The notes: generated by a model not told the origin, from the letters alone. DNA of 64,000 bases from Microbacterium sp. TNHR37B (GCF_001620065.1 NZ_LQGV01000001.1:1178001-1242000); one strand, 5' to 3'; shown: positions 33,775 through 42,882, numbered from the stretch's first letter. Made by a program: numbers and translations.

Positions 33775-34834
33775 CCGCCGGCGGTCGTCCCTCTGACAGA
33801 GGCTCGAGGGCCCCCTCGACGAGATCGTCGAAGGCGATCGGGTCCGACGCGACGGCCTGCCATCTCCCCGCCCGCTGCGCGACCAGGCGGGCCGCGTCGA
33901 CGAGGTCGGTCTCGCGGACCATCGCGTTGGTGCCGACGAGCGTGAGCTCGCGCACGGTGACCCGTCCGAGGTCGACGGGTGCCGGTCTCTTCGCGATCCC
34001 CACCGCCACCACGGTCGTTCCCATCGGCACGATCTCGATCGCGAGGTTCATGCCGCGCTCGCTCCCCGTGACCTCGAAGAACACGGGAAGCCTCTCTCCC
34101 CAGCTCGCCGCGATCTCCGCGGCCGAGGAATCGGTGCCGGCGCGCACGGTGAGCTCCGCGCCGAGGTCGGCGGCGAGCTCCACGCGCTGCGGGTCGAGGT
34201 CGACCGCGACGACCCTCACTCCGCGATCGACAAGGGCGTGGATGAGGAAGGCGCCGATCCCGCCGACCCCCTGCACGACGGCGACGTCACCGGCGCGAAC
34301 GCCCGACCGGCGCGCCGCGTGCACGGCGATCGACATGGGCTGGACGAGCGCCGCCTCACCGCCGTCGATGCCGAGCGCGCCCGCGTCGACGCAGCTGGCG
34401 ACGGGAGCCGTGACGTACGAGGCCAGTGCGCCGTCGCGGTGGAGACCCACGGCGCTGTAACGGCGGCACACGTTGGAGCGACCCGACACGCACAGGTCGC
34501 ACGAGCCGCACGGGGCGGCGCCGCAGGAGGCGACGAGCCGACCGGTCCACGCCGCGTCGACCCCTTCGCCTGTCGCGACGACCGTGCCGGCGAACTCGTG
34601 CCCGAGCGTCATCGGCCCCCGATGCCCGGTCACGGCATGACGGTTCTCGATCGGGGTGAGGATCGGCCCGTACGCCCATTCCGCCGCGTCGGTGCCGCAC
34701 ACCCCGACCATCGTGACCTCGATGAGCACCTCGCCGGCGGCGGGGCGGGGCACGGGCACCTCTTCGAACCGCAGATCCCGGCGACCATGGAGCACGGCGG
34801 CGCGCATGGTCGCCGGGATCTGCGAAGGTGTCAT
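33722..34834 (-). CDS. Zinc-dependent alcohol/diol dehydrogenase (MDR family)
   Basis: 370 residues. Catalytic zinc ligands in GVCGTDAAEW (Cys) and GHEFAG (His-Glu), structural zinc cysteines in CGAAPCGSCDLCVSGRSNVC, and the Rossmann GVGGIGAF. The extra YGPILTPIENRHAVTGHRGPMTLGHEF insertion is typical of (R,R)-butanediol/sorbitol-type dehydrogenases. Lies 7 bp behind the 3-hydroxyisobutyrate-dehydrogenase-like gene in a minus-strand catabolic operon. With the E1/E2 genes upstream, a 2,3-butanediol/acetoin route is one possibility. Confidence 0.88.
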   Translation of the reverse strand: MTPSQIPATMRAAVLHGRRDLRFEEVPVPRPAAGEVLIEVTMVGVCGTDAAEWAYGPILTPIENRHAVTGHRGPMTLGHEFAGTVVATGEGVDAAWTGRLVASCGAAPCGSCDLCVSGRSNVCRRYSAVGLHRDGALASYVTAPVASCVDAGALGIDGGEAALVQPMSIAVHAARRSGVRAGDVAVVQGVGGIGAFLIHALVDRGVRVVAVDLDPQRVELAADLGAELTVRAGTDSSAAEIAASWGERLPVFFEVTGSERGMNLAIEIVPMGTTVVAVGIAKRPAPVDLGRVTVRELTLVGTNAMVRETDLVDAARLVAQRAGRWQAVASDPIAFDDLVEGALEPLSEGRPPAVKTLVRPPDRSVTAPSR

Positions 34835-34841
34835 CGAAGGG

Positions 34842-35771
34842 TCAGTCGGTCAGACCGTCGGTGACGTCGGCGTTCTCGGACTGGAGGTCGAGCCCCGCGC
34901 CGCGGGCGACGGCGAGCAGGAGCGTCGCGAAGTCCTGCTCCGTGTTTCCGGCCCCCACTTCCTGAGCGACGATCTGACGGGTCGCCGAGGCGATCGGCAT
35001 CGGTGCCCCGAGTCGGTACGCGGCGTCGAGTCCGAGATCGAAGTCCTTCTGCAGCAGCGGCATCGTGAAGGTCGGCGTGAAGTCGAGGTTGACGAACGCA
35101 GGGGTCTTGTAGCCGGTGAAGACCGAGCCCATGACCGAGTCGTTGAGGAAGGAGAGGAACGCCTCGCGCGACACCCCGCCCTTCTGCGCGAGCACGGTGA
35201 TCTCGGCGAGGGACTGGGTGACCACGCCCAGGAAGACGTTGTGGGCGATCTTCACGAGGCGAGCCACCTCGCCCTCGCCGACGTACGTGACCCCGCGGCC
35301 GAAGACCTGGAGCACCGGCTCCACCTCGTCGAAGACGTCGCGCGGACCGGAGACGGCGACGGTCAGCTTTCCCGCAGCGATGACGGCGGGGTTGCCGGAG
35401 ACCGGAGTGGCCAGGAACGCGGTGCCGCGCTCGGTCGCCGCAGCCCGCACCTTCTCGCTCGTGGCGACCGAGACGGTCGACACGTCGGCGACGATCCGCG
35501 GCGCGGACGGCCCGGTCAGCAGCCCGTCGGGCCCGAGGAGCACGTGCTCGAGGTCCTTGTCGGCCGAGACCATGCTGAAGACGAGGTCGCGACCGGCGAG
35601 GTCCACGGGACGCGCCGCGTGGGAGGCTCCCGCGTCGACGAGCGGCTGGACCTTGGCGGCCGTGCGGTTGTAGACGGCAACGTCGTACCCGGCATCGAGC
35701 AGGCGCTGGACCAGCTGGGTGCCCATGCGGCCCGCGCCGATCCAGCCGATGGTGGGCAGGTTGTCAGTCAT
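34842..35771 (-). CDS. Beta-hydroxyacid dehydrogenase (3-hydroxyisobutyrate dehydrogenase-like)
   Basis: 309 residues. N-terminal NAD(P) motif IGWIGAGRMGTQL; the substrate motif DVSTVSVATS is in the place of the family DxSTxxP block; VARLVKIAHNVFLG holds the catalytic Lys and Asn; and the C-terminal KDFDLGLDAA is the cofactor-proximal KD motif. Oxidises a small 3-hydroxyacid. Sits between E2 and the Zn-alcohol dehydrogenase in one operon, so the pathway may handle a branched or methyl-substituted short acid. Confidence 0.88.
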   Translation of the reverse strand: MTDNLPTIGWIGAGRMGTQLVQRLLDAGYDVAVYNRTAAKVQPLVDAGASHAARPVDLAGRDLVFSMVSADKDLEHVLLGPDGLLTGPSAPRIVADVSTVSVATSEKVRAAATERGTAFLATPVSGNPAVIAAGKLTVAVSGPRDVFDEVEPVLQVFGRGVTYVGEGEVARLVKIAHNVFLGVVTQSLAEITVLAQKGGVSREAFLSFLNDSVMGSVFTGYKTPAFVNLDFTPTFTMPLLQKDFDLGLDAAYRLGAPMPIASATRQIVAQEVGAGNTEQDFATLLLAVARGAGLDLQSENADVTDGLTD

Positions 35772-35821
35772 GTGGGTGTTTCCTTATCTCTCGACGTCGA
35801 GGGTCTTCGGGTGGGATCGGA

Positions 35822-37114
35822 TCAGACGAGCAGCGACAGCGGGTTCTCGATGCGTTCGGTGAACGCCGCCAGCCACTGGGCGGCCAGCGCGCCGTCGAGG
35901 ACGCGGTGGTCGGCGGAGAGGGTGACGCTCATGACCGTGGCGGGCACCAGCGTGTCGCCCTCGACGACGGCACGACGCTCGGCCGCCCCCACGGCGAGGA
36001 TTCCCGAGTGCGGCGGGTTGATGATCGCGGAGAACCGCGAGGTGCCGTACATGCCGAGGTTGGAGACGGCGAAGGAGCCGCCCTCCAGCTCCCGCTGCTT
36101 GAGCCTGCCCGCGCGGGCCTTGTCGGCGAGGTCGCGGACGCCGCTGCTGATGGCACTGAGAGTGAGCCCCTCGATGCCGCGGAGGACGGGGGTGACGAGT
36201 CCCCCCGGGATCGAGACCGCGACGCCGACATCGACCGTCGAGAAGCGTCGGGTCGCCTCCTCCGTCCAGATCGCGTTGGCTTCGGGAACGTCGAGCATCG
36301 CGGCGGCGACCGCCTTGAGCACGAAGTCGTTGACCGAGATCTTCACCGTGCCCCGCTCGTTGATGCGCGCTCGGAGCGCGAGCACCTCGTCGACGCGGCA
36401 GTCGGCCGACAGGAAGAAGTGCGGCACGGTGGTGACGCTCTCGGTGAGCCGGCGCGCGATCGCCCGCCGCATGCCGGTGTGCGGGATGTCGGTGTAGGCC
36501 GCGTCGGGCTCGGGCGCCGACATCCGCGCGGGCGGCGTGTGGGTGGGTTCGGGAAGGGCGTCGAGGTCGCGACGGACGATGCGCCCGTGCGGTCCCGAAC
36601 CGGCGATGTGCGAGAGGTCGATGCCGCGCTCGCGGGCGAGTCGGCGAACGAGCGGGCTCGCGAAGAGCCGGGCGCCCTCGGCGCGCTCGGGTGCGGCGGC
36701 GGGTGCCTGGTCCGTCGAAGCGGGCGCCGTGGGAGCGGGCGCCGTGGGGGCGGGAGCATCCGGGACGGCGGGAGCCGGCGTGGCAGCGGAGGGCTCGTCC
36801 GGGGCGGGAGCGGACGGGGCGGGAGCGGACGGGGCGACTCCGGCCTCGGCGATCGCGTCGTCGGCGGACTGTCCGGGCGCGGCGAGCACGGCGATGGGAG
36901 CACCCACCGCCACGGCCGCACCGGCGTCGACCAGTAGCGCCGCGACGACGCCCGCCTCCTCGGCCTCGTACTCGACGACGGCCTTCTCGGTCTCGATCTC
37001 GACGATCTCCTGCCCCGCTGCCACGCTGTCGCCGACGGCGACGAGCCACGACTGCACCGCGGCCTCGGTGGCCCCGGCGGCGAGCGCGGGCATGCGAACC
37101 ACGGCGGCCATCAT
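35822..37114 (-). CDS. 2-oxoacid/acetoin dehydrogenase E2 (dihydrolipoamide acyltransferase)
   Basis: 430 residues. One lipoyl domain (EIETEKAVVEYEAEE, Lys lipoylated), a long Ala/Pro/Thr-rich swinging linker, an E3-binding domain (FASPLVRRLARERGIDLSHIAGSGPHGRI), then the catalytic domain with SADHRVLDGALAAQWL (His-Asp motif). ATG overlaps the E1 stop (ATGA); a second ATG one codon later is the alternative. No E3 gene is nearby, so E3 must be shared. The complex specificity, pyruvate, branched-chain or acetoin, cannot be fixed from sequence. Confidence 0.93.
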   Translation of the reverse strand: MMAAVVRMPALAAGATEAAVQSWLVAVGDSVAAGQEIVEIETEKAVVEYEAEEAGVVAALLVDAGAAVAVGAPIAVLAAPGQSADDAIAEAGVAPSAPAPSAPAPDEPSAATPAPAVPDAPAPTAPAPTAPASTDQAPAAAPERAEGARLFASPLVRRLARERGIDLSHIAGSGPHGRIVRRDLDALPEPTHTPPARMSAPEPDAAYTDIPHTGMRRAIARRLTESVTTVPHFFLSADCRVDEVLALRARINERGTVKISVNDFVLKAVAAAMLDVPEANAIWTEEATRRFSTVDVGVAVSIPGGLVTPVLRGIEGLTLSAISSGVRDLADKARAGRLKQRELEGGSFAVSNLGMYGTSRFSAIINPPHSGILAVGAAERRAVVEGDTLVPATVMSVTLSADHRVLDGALAAQWLAAFTERIENPLSLLV

Positions 37115-39321
37115 CGTCCTCCGGCGTTCACGCGCACACGTTCGAGACCGGCCACGACCTCTTCGGTGCGCGCGATGGCGGCTCGTTCGAGGACCCGGGA
37201 GATGCTGGGGCTGGCCTCTCCGCCGGTGACCCGCTCGACGGGCTGGTCGAGCCAGTCGAAGAGCCGGCGCTGGACCTCGTCGGCGAGCCATCCGCCGTAC
37301 GAGGTGCCCCGCGCGCCCTGCTCGACGATGAGGACGGCGCCGGTCTTCTTGACGCTGCGCTCGATGGTCTCCCAGTCCAGCGACGCCCGGTCGAGCCAGC
37401 GGAGGTCGATGACCTCGCCGTCGATGCCGGTCTGCTCCACGGCCTCCAGCGCGTGCCCCACCATCGAGAGGTACGTGAGGATCGTGACGTCGGAGCCCTC
37501 GCGCCGGACGGCGGCGCTCCCGGGCGGGATGATGTAGTCGAGGTCGCCGTCGGGTACCCGGTCGGCGGTGCCGTAGAGGTCGACGTGCTCGATCACGAGC
37601 ACCGGGTCTTCCAGGGCGAGGGCGGCGTTGAGGAGGCCCACGTAGTCGGCGGCCGTGGAGGCGGCGACGATGCGCCACCCGGGGGCGGTCGCGAAGATCC
37701 CCGCGGGGTCCATGAGGTGCTGGGAGCCGTACCCGGAGCCCATCGCGACCTTGGTGCGCAGGACGAGCGGAAGCGTGTTGTTGTCGCCGAACATATGGCG
37801 CGCCTTGCCCACCTGGTTGAACACCTGGTCGGCGGCCACCCACATGAAGTCGGGATACATGAACTCGACGACGGGACGGAACCGGCCGTCGAGCGCGATC
37901 CCGCCGGCGAGCCCGAAGAACCCGTTCTCGCTGATAGGGGTGCCGATCACGCGGTCGGCGCCGAAAGCGTCGCGCAGTCCCTTGGTGGCGCCATTGGTGC
38001 CGCCGGCGAGGCGGTGGACGTCCTCGCCCATGACGATGATGCGGGAGTCGGCTGCCATGCGCCGCTCCATCGCCGCCGCCACGGCGTCGACGAACTTGAC
38101 CTCGGTCCACCCCCCGGTGTGCGCGGAGGGCTCGGCGACCGTCAGCCCGGCCAGCTCCGACGCGTCGCCGCGGATCCCGGTGTCGACCACGGCGGGATCC
38201 GGCCACAGCTCGGGGCGGATACGGCGACGCCCCGCGTTGTCGGGGTCGTCCTCGACGAGCTGGGCTACGGCTTCCGCCATCGCCTGCTGAGCCTGCGCGC
38301 GAACCGAGGCCGCCTCGTCGGGGCCGAGAATGCCCAGACGCGCGAGCTCGGTCTCGACCCGCGTGATCGGATCGCGGGCGCGCCACGCCTTCTCCTCGTC
38401 CTTCGTGCGGTAGCCGAACGCGCTCCCCGGGTAGGGACCGTTCTGGTGGAAGAACCGATAGACCTCCGCCTCGACGATGGCGGGGCCCTCGCCTGCGCGC
38501 ATCCGATCGAACGCCTCTTGACTGGCGAGGTGAACCGCGAGCGGGTCCATGCCGTCCACGCGCCACGACGGGATGCCGAAGCCCTGACCACGCACGGAGA
38601 ACCGCGGGTCGGCGGTCACCTCGTCGGCGTGGGTGGAGACGGCGTAGAGGTTGTTCTCGATGAAGTACATCACCGGGAGCTTCCACGCGGCGGCGAGGTT
38701 CATCGACTCGAGCACCGAGCCGATCTGGCTCGAGCCGTCGCCGAAGTAGTTGATGGAGACGTCGGTGGTGCCGGCGTGCTTCTGCGCCCAGGCGTTGCCC
38801 GTCGCGATCGGGGCGCCACCGCCGACGATCGCGTTCGTCCCGAGGGCGCCGGCCTCCAGCCACTGCAAGTGCATCGATCCCCCGCGGCCGCCGGAGAAGC
38901 CCTGGGCGAGGCCGAGGATCTCGGCGAGCGTCCGCTGGAGCAGTCCTTGCATCGGCTCGTCGACGACGGCGGCGGGGTCGATCGCACCGCCGCTCACGTG
39001 CGTGATGGCCTTCGCCAGGAACTGGTGATGCCCGCGGTGCGAGCCGTTGACCGCGTCGCTGGAGCGGAGGGTCACGATCGATCCGACCGCGCCGCCCTCC
39101 TGTCCGATGCTCGAGTGCGCCGGGCCGTGCACGAGACCGGTGCCGGCGAGCTCGAGCACGCTCTCCTCGAAGGCGCGGATCAGCTGCAGCTCGCCGAGCA
39201 TCGTCGTCAGCAGCGCGGGGTCGGCGGCCTTCCAGTCGGCCGCCGTCGTGCGGAGCTCGACCCAGGGGACGTCGGTCGAAAGGGTGCGTCGTCGCGGCAT
39301 GTGCGTCTCCATCGATGTCAT
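37111..39321 (-). CDS. 2-oxoacid/acetoin dehydrogenase E1, alpha-beta fusion
   Basis: 736 residues, roughly the sum of E1-alpha (~330) and E1-beta (~340) in one chain. The alpha half has the TPP motif INYFGDGSSQIGSVLESMNLA and RGGSMHLQ. The beta half has VMGEDVHRLAGGTNGATKGL, ISENGFFGLAGGIALDG and a C-terminal EQGARGTSYGGW. First gene of the operon E1-E2-HIBADH-like-ADH. GAGGG precedes the ATG. Divergent from the VOC/GntR genes; two TTGYATCCA-type sites lie between, so the FCD GntR protein likely controls it. Confidence 0.92.
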   Translation of the reverse strand: MTSMETHMPRRRTLSTDVPWVELRTTAADWKAADPALLTTMLGELQLIRAFEESVLELAGTGLVHGPAHSSIGQEGGAVGSIVTLRSSDAVNGSHRGHHQFLAKAITHVSGGAIDPAAVVDEPMQGLLQRTLAEILGLAQGFSGGRGGSMHLQWLEAGALGTNAIVGGGAPIATGNAWAQKHAGTTDVSINYFGDGSSQIGSVLESMNLAAAWKLPVMYFIENNLYAVSTHADEVTADPRFSVRGQGFGIPSWRVDGMDPLAVHLASQEAFDRMRAGEGPAIVEAEVYRFFHQNGPYPGSAFGYRTKDEEKAWRARDPITRVETELARLGILGPDEAASVRAQAQQAMAEAVAQLVEDDPDNAGRRRIRPELWPDPAVVDTGIRGDASELAGLTVAEPSAHTGGWTEVKFVDAVAAAMERRMAADSRIIVMGEDVHRLAGGTNGATKGLRDAFGADRVIGTPISENGFFGLAGGIALDGRFRPVVEFMYPDFMWVAADQVFNQVGKARHMFGDNNTLPLVLRTKVAMGSGYGSQHLMDPAGIFATAPGWRIVAASTAADYVGLLNAALALEDPVLVIEHVDLYGTADRVPDGDLDYIIPPGSAAVRREGSDVTILTYLSMVGHALEAVEQTGIDGEVIDLRWLDRASLDWETIERSVKKTGAVLIVEQGARGTSYGGWLADEVQRRLFDWLDQPVERVTGGEASPSISRVLERAAIARTEEVVAGLERVRVNAGGR

Positions 39322-39344
39322 GCGATGCCCTCACCGTAACCGGG

Positions 39345-39356
39345 ATTGCATCCAAT
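39345..39356. promoter_or_regulatory. Candidate GntR operator ATTGCATCCAAT
   Basis: Near-palindrome with ATTG/CAAT ends, between the E1 gene and the VOC-GntR genes. It shares TTGYATCCA with the second site at 39409-39419 (read on the minus strand). FCD-type GntR regulators often bind TTGTATxCAA-like sites. Location on the E1 side fits repression of the E1 operon. Confidence 0.45.
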
Positions 39357-39408
39357 CGCAAGACAACTACCGAGAATCAGGAACGAACCTGCCGAAAACG
39401 GTGACGAT

Positions 39409-39419
39409 CTGGATACAAT
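39409..39419. promoter_or_regulatory. Candidate GntR operator ATTGTATCCAG over a TACAAT -10
   Basis: On the minus strand it reads ATTGTATCCAG, repeating the other site. On the plus strand it contains TACAAT (39414-39419), a near-consensus -10 positioned for the VOC/GntR transcript. Binding there would autoregulate the regulator gene. Confidence 0.45.
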
Positions 39420-39462
39420 GACGATGCTCACCTGCACACCGCCGTGACGAGAGGAGCCACGG

Positions 39463-40017
39463 ATGCCGATTCCGGGTATGCGCGGGACCGATCACGTGGG
39501 ATTCACCGTCCCCGATCTGGACGAGGCCCAAGAGTTCTTCGTCGACGTCTTGGGCGCCGTCCACGTCTATACGCTCGGCCCCAAGCGCGCCGACGACGAC
39601 TTCATGGCGGTGAACCTCGGCGTGCACCCCCGCACCGAGATCACCGAGATCCGCTTCCTGCGCCTGGGCAACGGCAGCAACGTGGAGCTGTTCCACTACG
39701 CGAGCGCCGACGGCCAGGCCCCCCAGCCGCGCAACAGCGACATCGGCGGCCATCATCTCGCGCTGTACGTCGACGACCTCGACGCCGCCGTCGCCTACCT
39801 CCGAGACAGGGGCGTGGAGGTCATGGGCGACCCGGTCACGAGCGCGGGCGCGTCGGCGGGGCAGCGATGGGTGTACTTCCGCAGCCCCTGGGGCATGCAG
39901 TTCGAGCTCGTCTCCTTCCCCCACGGCAAGGCGTACGAGAAGGAGGCGACGACGCTCCTGTGGCATCCCGTATCCTCGTGCGACGCGATCCGATCCGATC
40001 CGGAGCATGCATCCTGA
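39463..40017 (+). CDS. VOC-family (glyoxalase/dioxygenase fold) protein
   Basis: 184 residues. Two betaalphabetabetabeta modules: RGTDHVGFTVPDLDEAQEFFVDVLGA with a metal-ligand His, EIRFLRLGNGSNVELFHY with Glu, GHHLALYVDDLDAAVAYL with His, and WGMQFELVSFP with Glu, a complete VOC metal set. Could be a lyase, epimerase or ring-cleaving enzyme. Its stop overlaps the GntR start by one base. The co-transcription with a GntR gene suggests it acts in the same regulated pathway. Confidence 0.85.
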   Translation: MPIPGMRGTDHVGFTVPDLDEAQEFFVDVLGAVHVYTLGPKRADDDFMAVNLGVHPRTEITEIRFLRLGNGSNVELFHYASADGQAPQPRNSDIGGHHLALYVDDLDAAVAYLRDRGVEVMGDPVTSAGASAGQRWVYFRSPWGMQFELVSFPHGKAYEKEATTLLWHPVSSCDAIRSDPEHAS

Positions 40018-40742
40018 TGACGCCGGACACCGTGACGCGCACCGACGAGAACCCGTCGCAGAGCGCATCGGAGCACGAGTCGGGACGCACCCGCGACGGG
40101 GATGCCGGCGCGCGCATCGCCGAGGGGATCCGCACGAAGATCATCGCGGGCCTCTACCCGCCCGGCACCCGCATCCGCCAGGAAGACGTCGCGGCCGAGT
40201 TCGGCGCGAGCCGCGTGCCCGTCCGCGAGGCGATCCGGCAACTCGAGTACGAGGGCCTCGTGACGATACGCGCCAACGCGGGCGCGTGGGTCTCCCGCCT
40301 GACCCTCGCCGAGTGCGAAGAGGTGTACCAGATGCGGGAGCGCCTCGAGCCGCTGCTCCTGCGCTACGCCGCGCCCCAGCTCGACGAACAGGCTCTCGCG
40401 CACCTCGGCGAGCTCGCCCAGCGCATCAGCGCGGCGGGAGCCGACACCGAGCAGTTCCTGCTGCTGGACCGCGAGTTCCACCTGGCCAGCTACGCCCCCG
40501 CCCAGACGTCGCAACTGGAAGACCTCGTGCGCAAGCTCTGGAACACCACCGCGCCCTATCGCCGTGCGTATGTCTCCTCGTGGGGAAACGACGCGCGCCG
40601 TATCGCGCACGAAGAGCACCACCTCATGGTCGCCGCCCTCAAAGACGGCGACCTCGAAGAGGCGGAGCGGGTGCTGGGCGGTCACATCCGACGCACCCGC
40701 CGGCAACTCGCCCGCACCCCCGAGATCTTCGACACCGCCTGA
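40017..40742 (+). CDS. GntR-family regulator, FCD subfamily
   Basis: 241 residues, ATG overlapping the VOC stop (TGATG). An N-terminal disordered ~30 residues, then a winged HTH (IRTKIIAGLYPPGTRIRQEDVAAEFGASRVPVREAIRQLEYEGLV), then the FCD domain with the metal/ligand residues in LLLDREFHLASY and EEHHLMVAALKDGD. Likely repressor of the neighbouring catabolic genes on both sides. Two TTGYATCCA-type operators upstream match the expected position. Confidence 0.9.
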   Translation: MTPDTVTRTDENPSQSASEHESGRTRDGDAGARIAEGIRTKIIAGLYPPGTRIRQEDVAAEFGASRVPVREAIRQLEYEGLVTIRANAGAWVSRLTLAECEEVYQMRERLEPLLLRYAAPQLDEQALAHLGELAQRISAAGADTEQFLLLDREFHLASYAPAQTSQLEDLVRKLWNTTAPYRRAYVSSWGNDARRIAHEEHHLMVAALKDGDLEEAERVLGGHIRRTRRQLARTPEIFDTA

Positions 40743-40813
40743 GCACCGCCCGAGCATCGCCCGACCGCCGGCATCGTCGCCGCTGCCGGCGGGCCCGACA
40801 GAGAGAGACACCC

Positions 40814-42190
40814 ATGGCCATCGCCTCTATCAACCCCGTCGACGGATCGGTCATCGCGCAGTTCGACGCGCACGACGACAACGAGATCGAGGAGCGCATC
40901 GCCGCGGCCGCCGCGGCCTACCGCTCCCTCCGCGACACCGCCTTCGCCACGCGCGCCGGCTGGATGCGTTCGGCGGCCGACCTCCTGGACGCCGATGTCG
41001 ACCGCGTCGCCGAGCTGATCACCGCCGAGATGGGCAAGCCCCTCGCTCAGGCCCGGGCCGAAGTGCACAAGTCGGCGACGGCGATGCGCTTCTATGCCGA
41101 CCACGCCGAGGAGTTCCTCTCCGGCGCCGAACTGGACGACCCCTCGGTCGTCGGCGCGTCGGCGGCACGCACGGTGTATCAGCCGATCGGTGTGGTGCTG
41201 GCCGTCATGCCGTGGAATTACCCCATCTGGCAGGTGATCCGCTTCGCCGCCCCGGCCCTCATGGCAGGGAACACGGGGCTCCTCAAGCACGCCTCCAACG
41301 TTCCGCAGGCCGCGCTCTACCTCGACACCCTGTTCGAGCGGAGCGGTTTCCCGCACGGGTCGTTCCGGTCGCTGCTCATTCCGGCGGCGAAGGTCGAGGG
41401 AGTGCTCCGCGACCGGAGGGTGGTGGCGGCGACTCTGACCGGATCCGAACCCGCGGGCCGGTCGGTCGCGGCGATCGCCGGCTCAGAGGTCAAGCACGTC
41501 GTGCTCGAGCTCGGCGGCTCCGACCCGTTCATCGTCATGCCGTCGGCCGACCTGGACCGCGCCGTCGCGACGGCCGTGAGCGCCCGCACGAGCAACAACG
41601 GGCAGGCCTGCATCAACGCCAAGCGCTTCATCGTGCACCGTGACATCCACGACGCCTTCGTCGAGAAGTTCGCCGCCGCGATGGCGGCCCTCACGGTCGG
41701 CGATCCGATGGCCGAGGGAACCGACGTCGGTCCCCTCGCCACCGAGTCGGGGCGGGACGAGGTGGCGGGCCTCGTGGCCGACGCACTGTCCTCGGGCGCC
41801 ACGGCGGTCGTCGGCGGGGCCGTGCCCGACGGGCCGGGATGGTTCTACCCGCCCACCGTGGTCACCGGGATCACCGACGCCATGCGGCTCTACCGCGAGG
41901 AGGCCTTCGGCCCCGTCGCCTCCGTCTACCGTGCCGAGGACGCCGCCGACGCCCTGCGGATCGCCAACGACACGACCTTCGGGCTGAGCTCCGCCGTCTG
42001 GACGACCGACGACGAGGAGGAGGCGTTCTTCATCCGCGGGCTCGATGCCGGCGCGGTCTTCGTCAACGGCATGTCCATCTCCTACCCGCACCTGCCCTTC
42101 GGCGGGGTGAAGGACTCGGGCGTCGGTCGTGAGCTGTCCGCGGAGGGAATCCGCGAGTTCTGCAACCTCAAGTCGATCTGGAAGGCCTGA
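40814..42190 (+). CDS. NAD(P)-dependent aldehyde dehydrogenase (succinate-semialdehyde dehydrogenase-like)
   Basis: 458 residues, the length of the short GabD-like class. Active-site pieces: VMPWNYPIWQ, ELGGSDPFIV with the general-base Glu, SNNGQACINAKRF with the catalytic Cys, and EEAFGPVASVY. ATG preceded by GAGAGAGA. A terminator hairpin lies behind it. The second-half neighbours (E1/E2, diol dehydrogenase) could supply acetaldehyde or a semialdehyde; specificity cannot be read from sequence. Confidence 0.88.
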   Translation: MAIASINPVDGSVIAQFDAHDDNEIEERIAAAAAAYRSLRDTAFATRAGWMRSAADLLDADVDRVAELITAEMGKPLAQARAEVHKSATAMRFYADHAEEFLSGAELDDPSVVGASAARTVYQPIGVVLAVMPWNYPIWQVIRFAAPALMAGNTGLLKHASNVPQAALYLDTLFERSGFPHGSFRSLLIPAAKVEGVLRDRRVVAATLTGSEPAGRSVAAIAGSEVKHVVLELGGSDPFIVMPSADLDRAVATAVSARTSNNGQACINAKRFIVHRDIHDAFVEKFAAAMAALTVGDPMAEGTDVGPLATESGRDEVAGLVADALSSGATAVVGGAVPDGPGWFYPPTVVTGITDAMRLYREEAFGPVASVYRAEDAADALRIANDTTFGLSSAVWTTDDEEEAFFIRGLDAGAVFVNGMSISYPHLPFGGVKDSGVGRELSAEGIREFCNLKSIWKA

Positions 42191-42211
42191 CCGGCCGCGC
42201 GACAGCCTCGG

Positions 42212-42246
42212 CCCGCTCCGACGGACCCGCGACGGGTCGGAGCGGG
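42212..42246. terminator. Bidirectional terminator between ALDH and XRE-cupin genes
   Basis: CCCGCTCCGA (42212-42221) pairs with TCGGAGCGGG (42237-42246), with a further ACCCG/CGGGT inside it. The hairpin fills the gap between convergent genes and abuts the regulator stop, so it can end transcription from both sides. Confidence 0.65.
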
Positions 42247-42882
42247 TCAGGCGTGCGGGACAGGATCGATCGCGTGACGGTCCCGGACGAACCAGATGGC
42301 CCGCACCCGCACGTCCCCGGCGTTCCAGAAGCGGTGCGGCAGCGCGGAATCGAACACGATCGAGTCACCGGGGACCAGCGTCGTGGCTTGCCCGTGAACC
42401 TCGACGCTCAGCTCGCCCTCGATGATCACGCCATACTCGCGCCCCTGGTGCACGATGTGCTCGGCCGGCGCCTCGGTGCCGGGCGCGTAGATCACCTCGA
42501 GGAACTCGGCATCGGCCTCCCCCACCGCGGTCAGCCGGCTCCACTGCGGACCCGAGCTGAGCTTGATCGTGGGGTGCTCGCCCCCGCGCTGCACGATGCC
42601 GGCGGAGACGAGATCGCCGCCGTCCTCCCACGGCTCCGGGACGGCGGCGGGGGGAACCGGGGCGTCCGGGTCGAGGAGCACATGCATCTGCACGCCGAGC
42701 TCGGCCGCCACCGCGTAGAGCGCGGGAACACTGAACGATCCGATGCCGCGCTCCACCTGCGAGACGTGGCTGGCCGAGACGCCGATGCGGCGGGCCAGTT
42801 CGCGCACGGTGAGACCGGCGGCCGACCTCAACTGGCGGATCCGCTCCCCCACGGTGTTCCACGGCGTCTGGGACTCACTCAT
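42247..42882 (-). CDS. XRE-cupin transcriptional regulator (second of tandem pair)
   Basis: 211 residues. HTH: GERIRQLRSAAGLTVRELARRIGVSASHVSQVERG (about residues 12-46). The C-terminal cupin barrel has APAEHIVHQGREYGVIIEGELSVEV and the second motif PGDSIVFDSALPHRFWN. ATG overlaps the stop of the first XRE-cupin gene (ATGA). Such pairs in amine/amino-acid catabolic clusters (PuuR-like) sense a small substrate through the cupin; ligand unknown. Likely regulates the Liv/amidohydrolase operons alongside. Confidence 0.88.
   Translation of the reverse strand: MSESQTPWNTVGERIRQLRSAAGLTVRELARRIGVSASHVSQVERGIGSFSVPALYAVAAELGVQMHVLLDPDAPVPPAAVPEPWEDGGDLVSAGIVQRGGEHPTIKLSSGPQWSRLTAVGEADAEFLEVIYAPGTEAPAEHIVHQGREYGVIIEGELSVEVHGQATTLVPGDSIVFDSALPHRFWNAGDVRVRAIWFVRDRHAIDPVPHA

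Noticed and set aside
35822-39361. 1179-residue frame covering both E2 and E1
   Set aside because: Only the last ~430 codons are E2; the rest is the wrong frame over E1, which has its own 736-residue reading frame with intact motifs.
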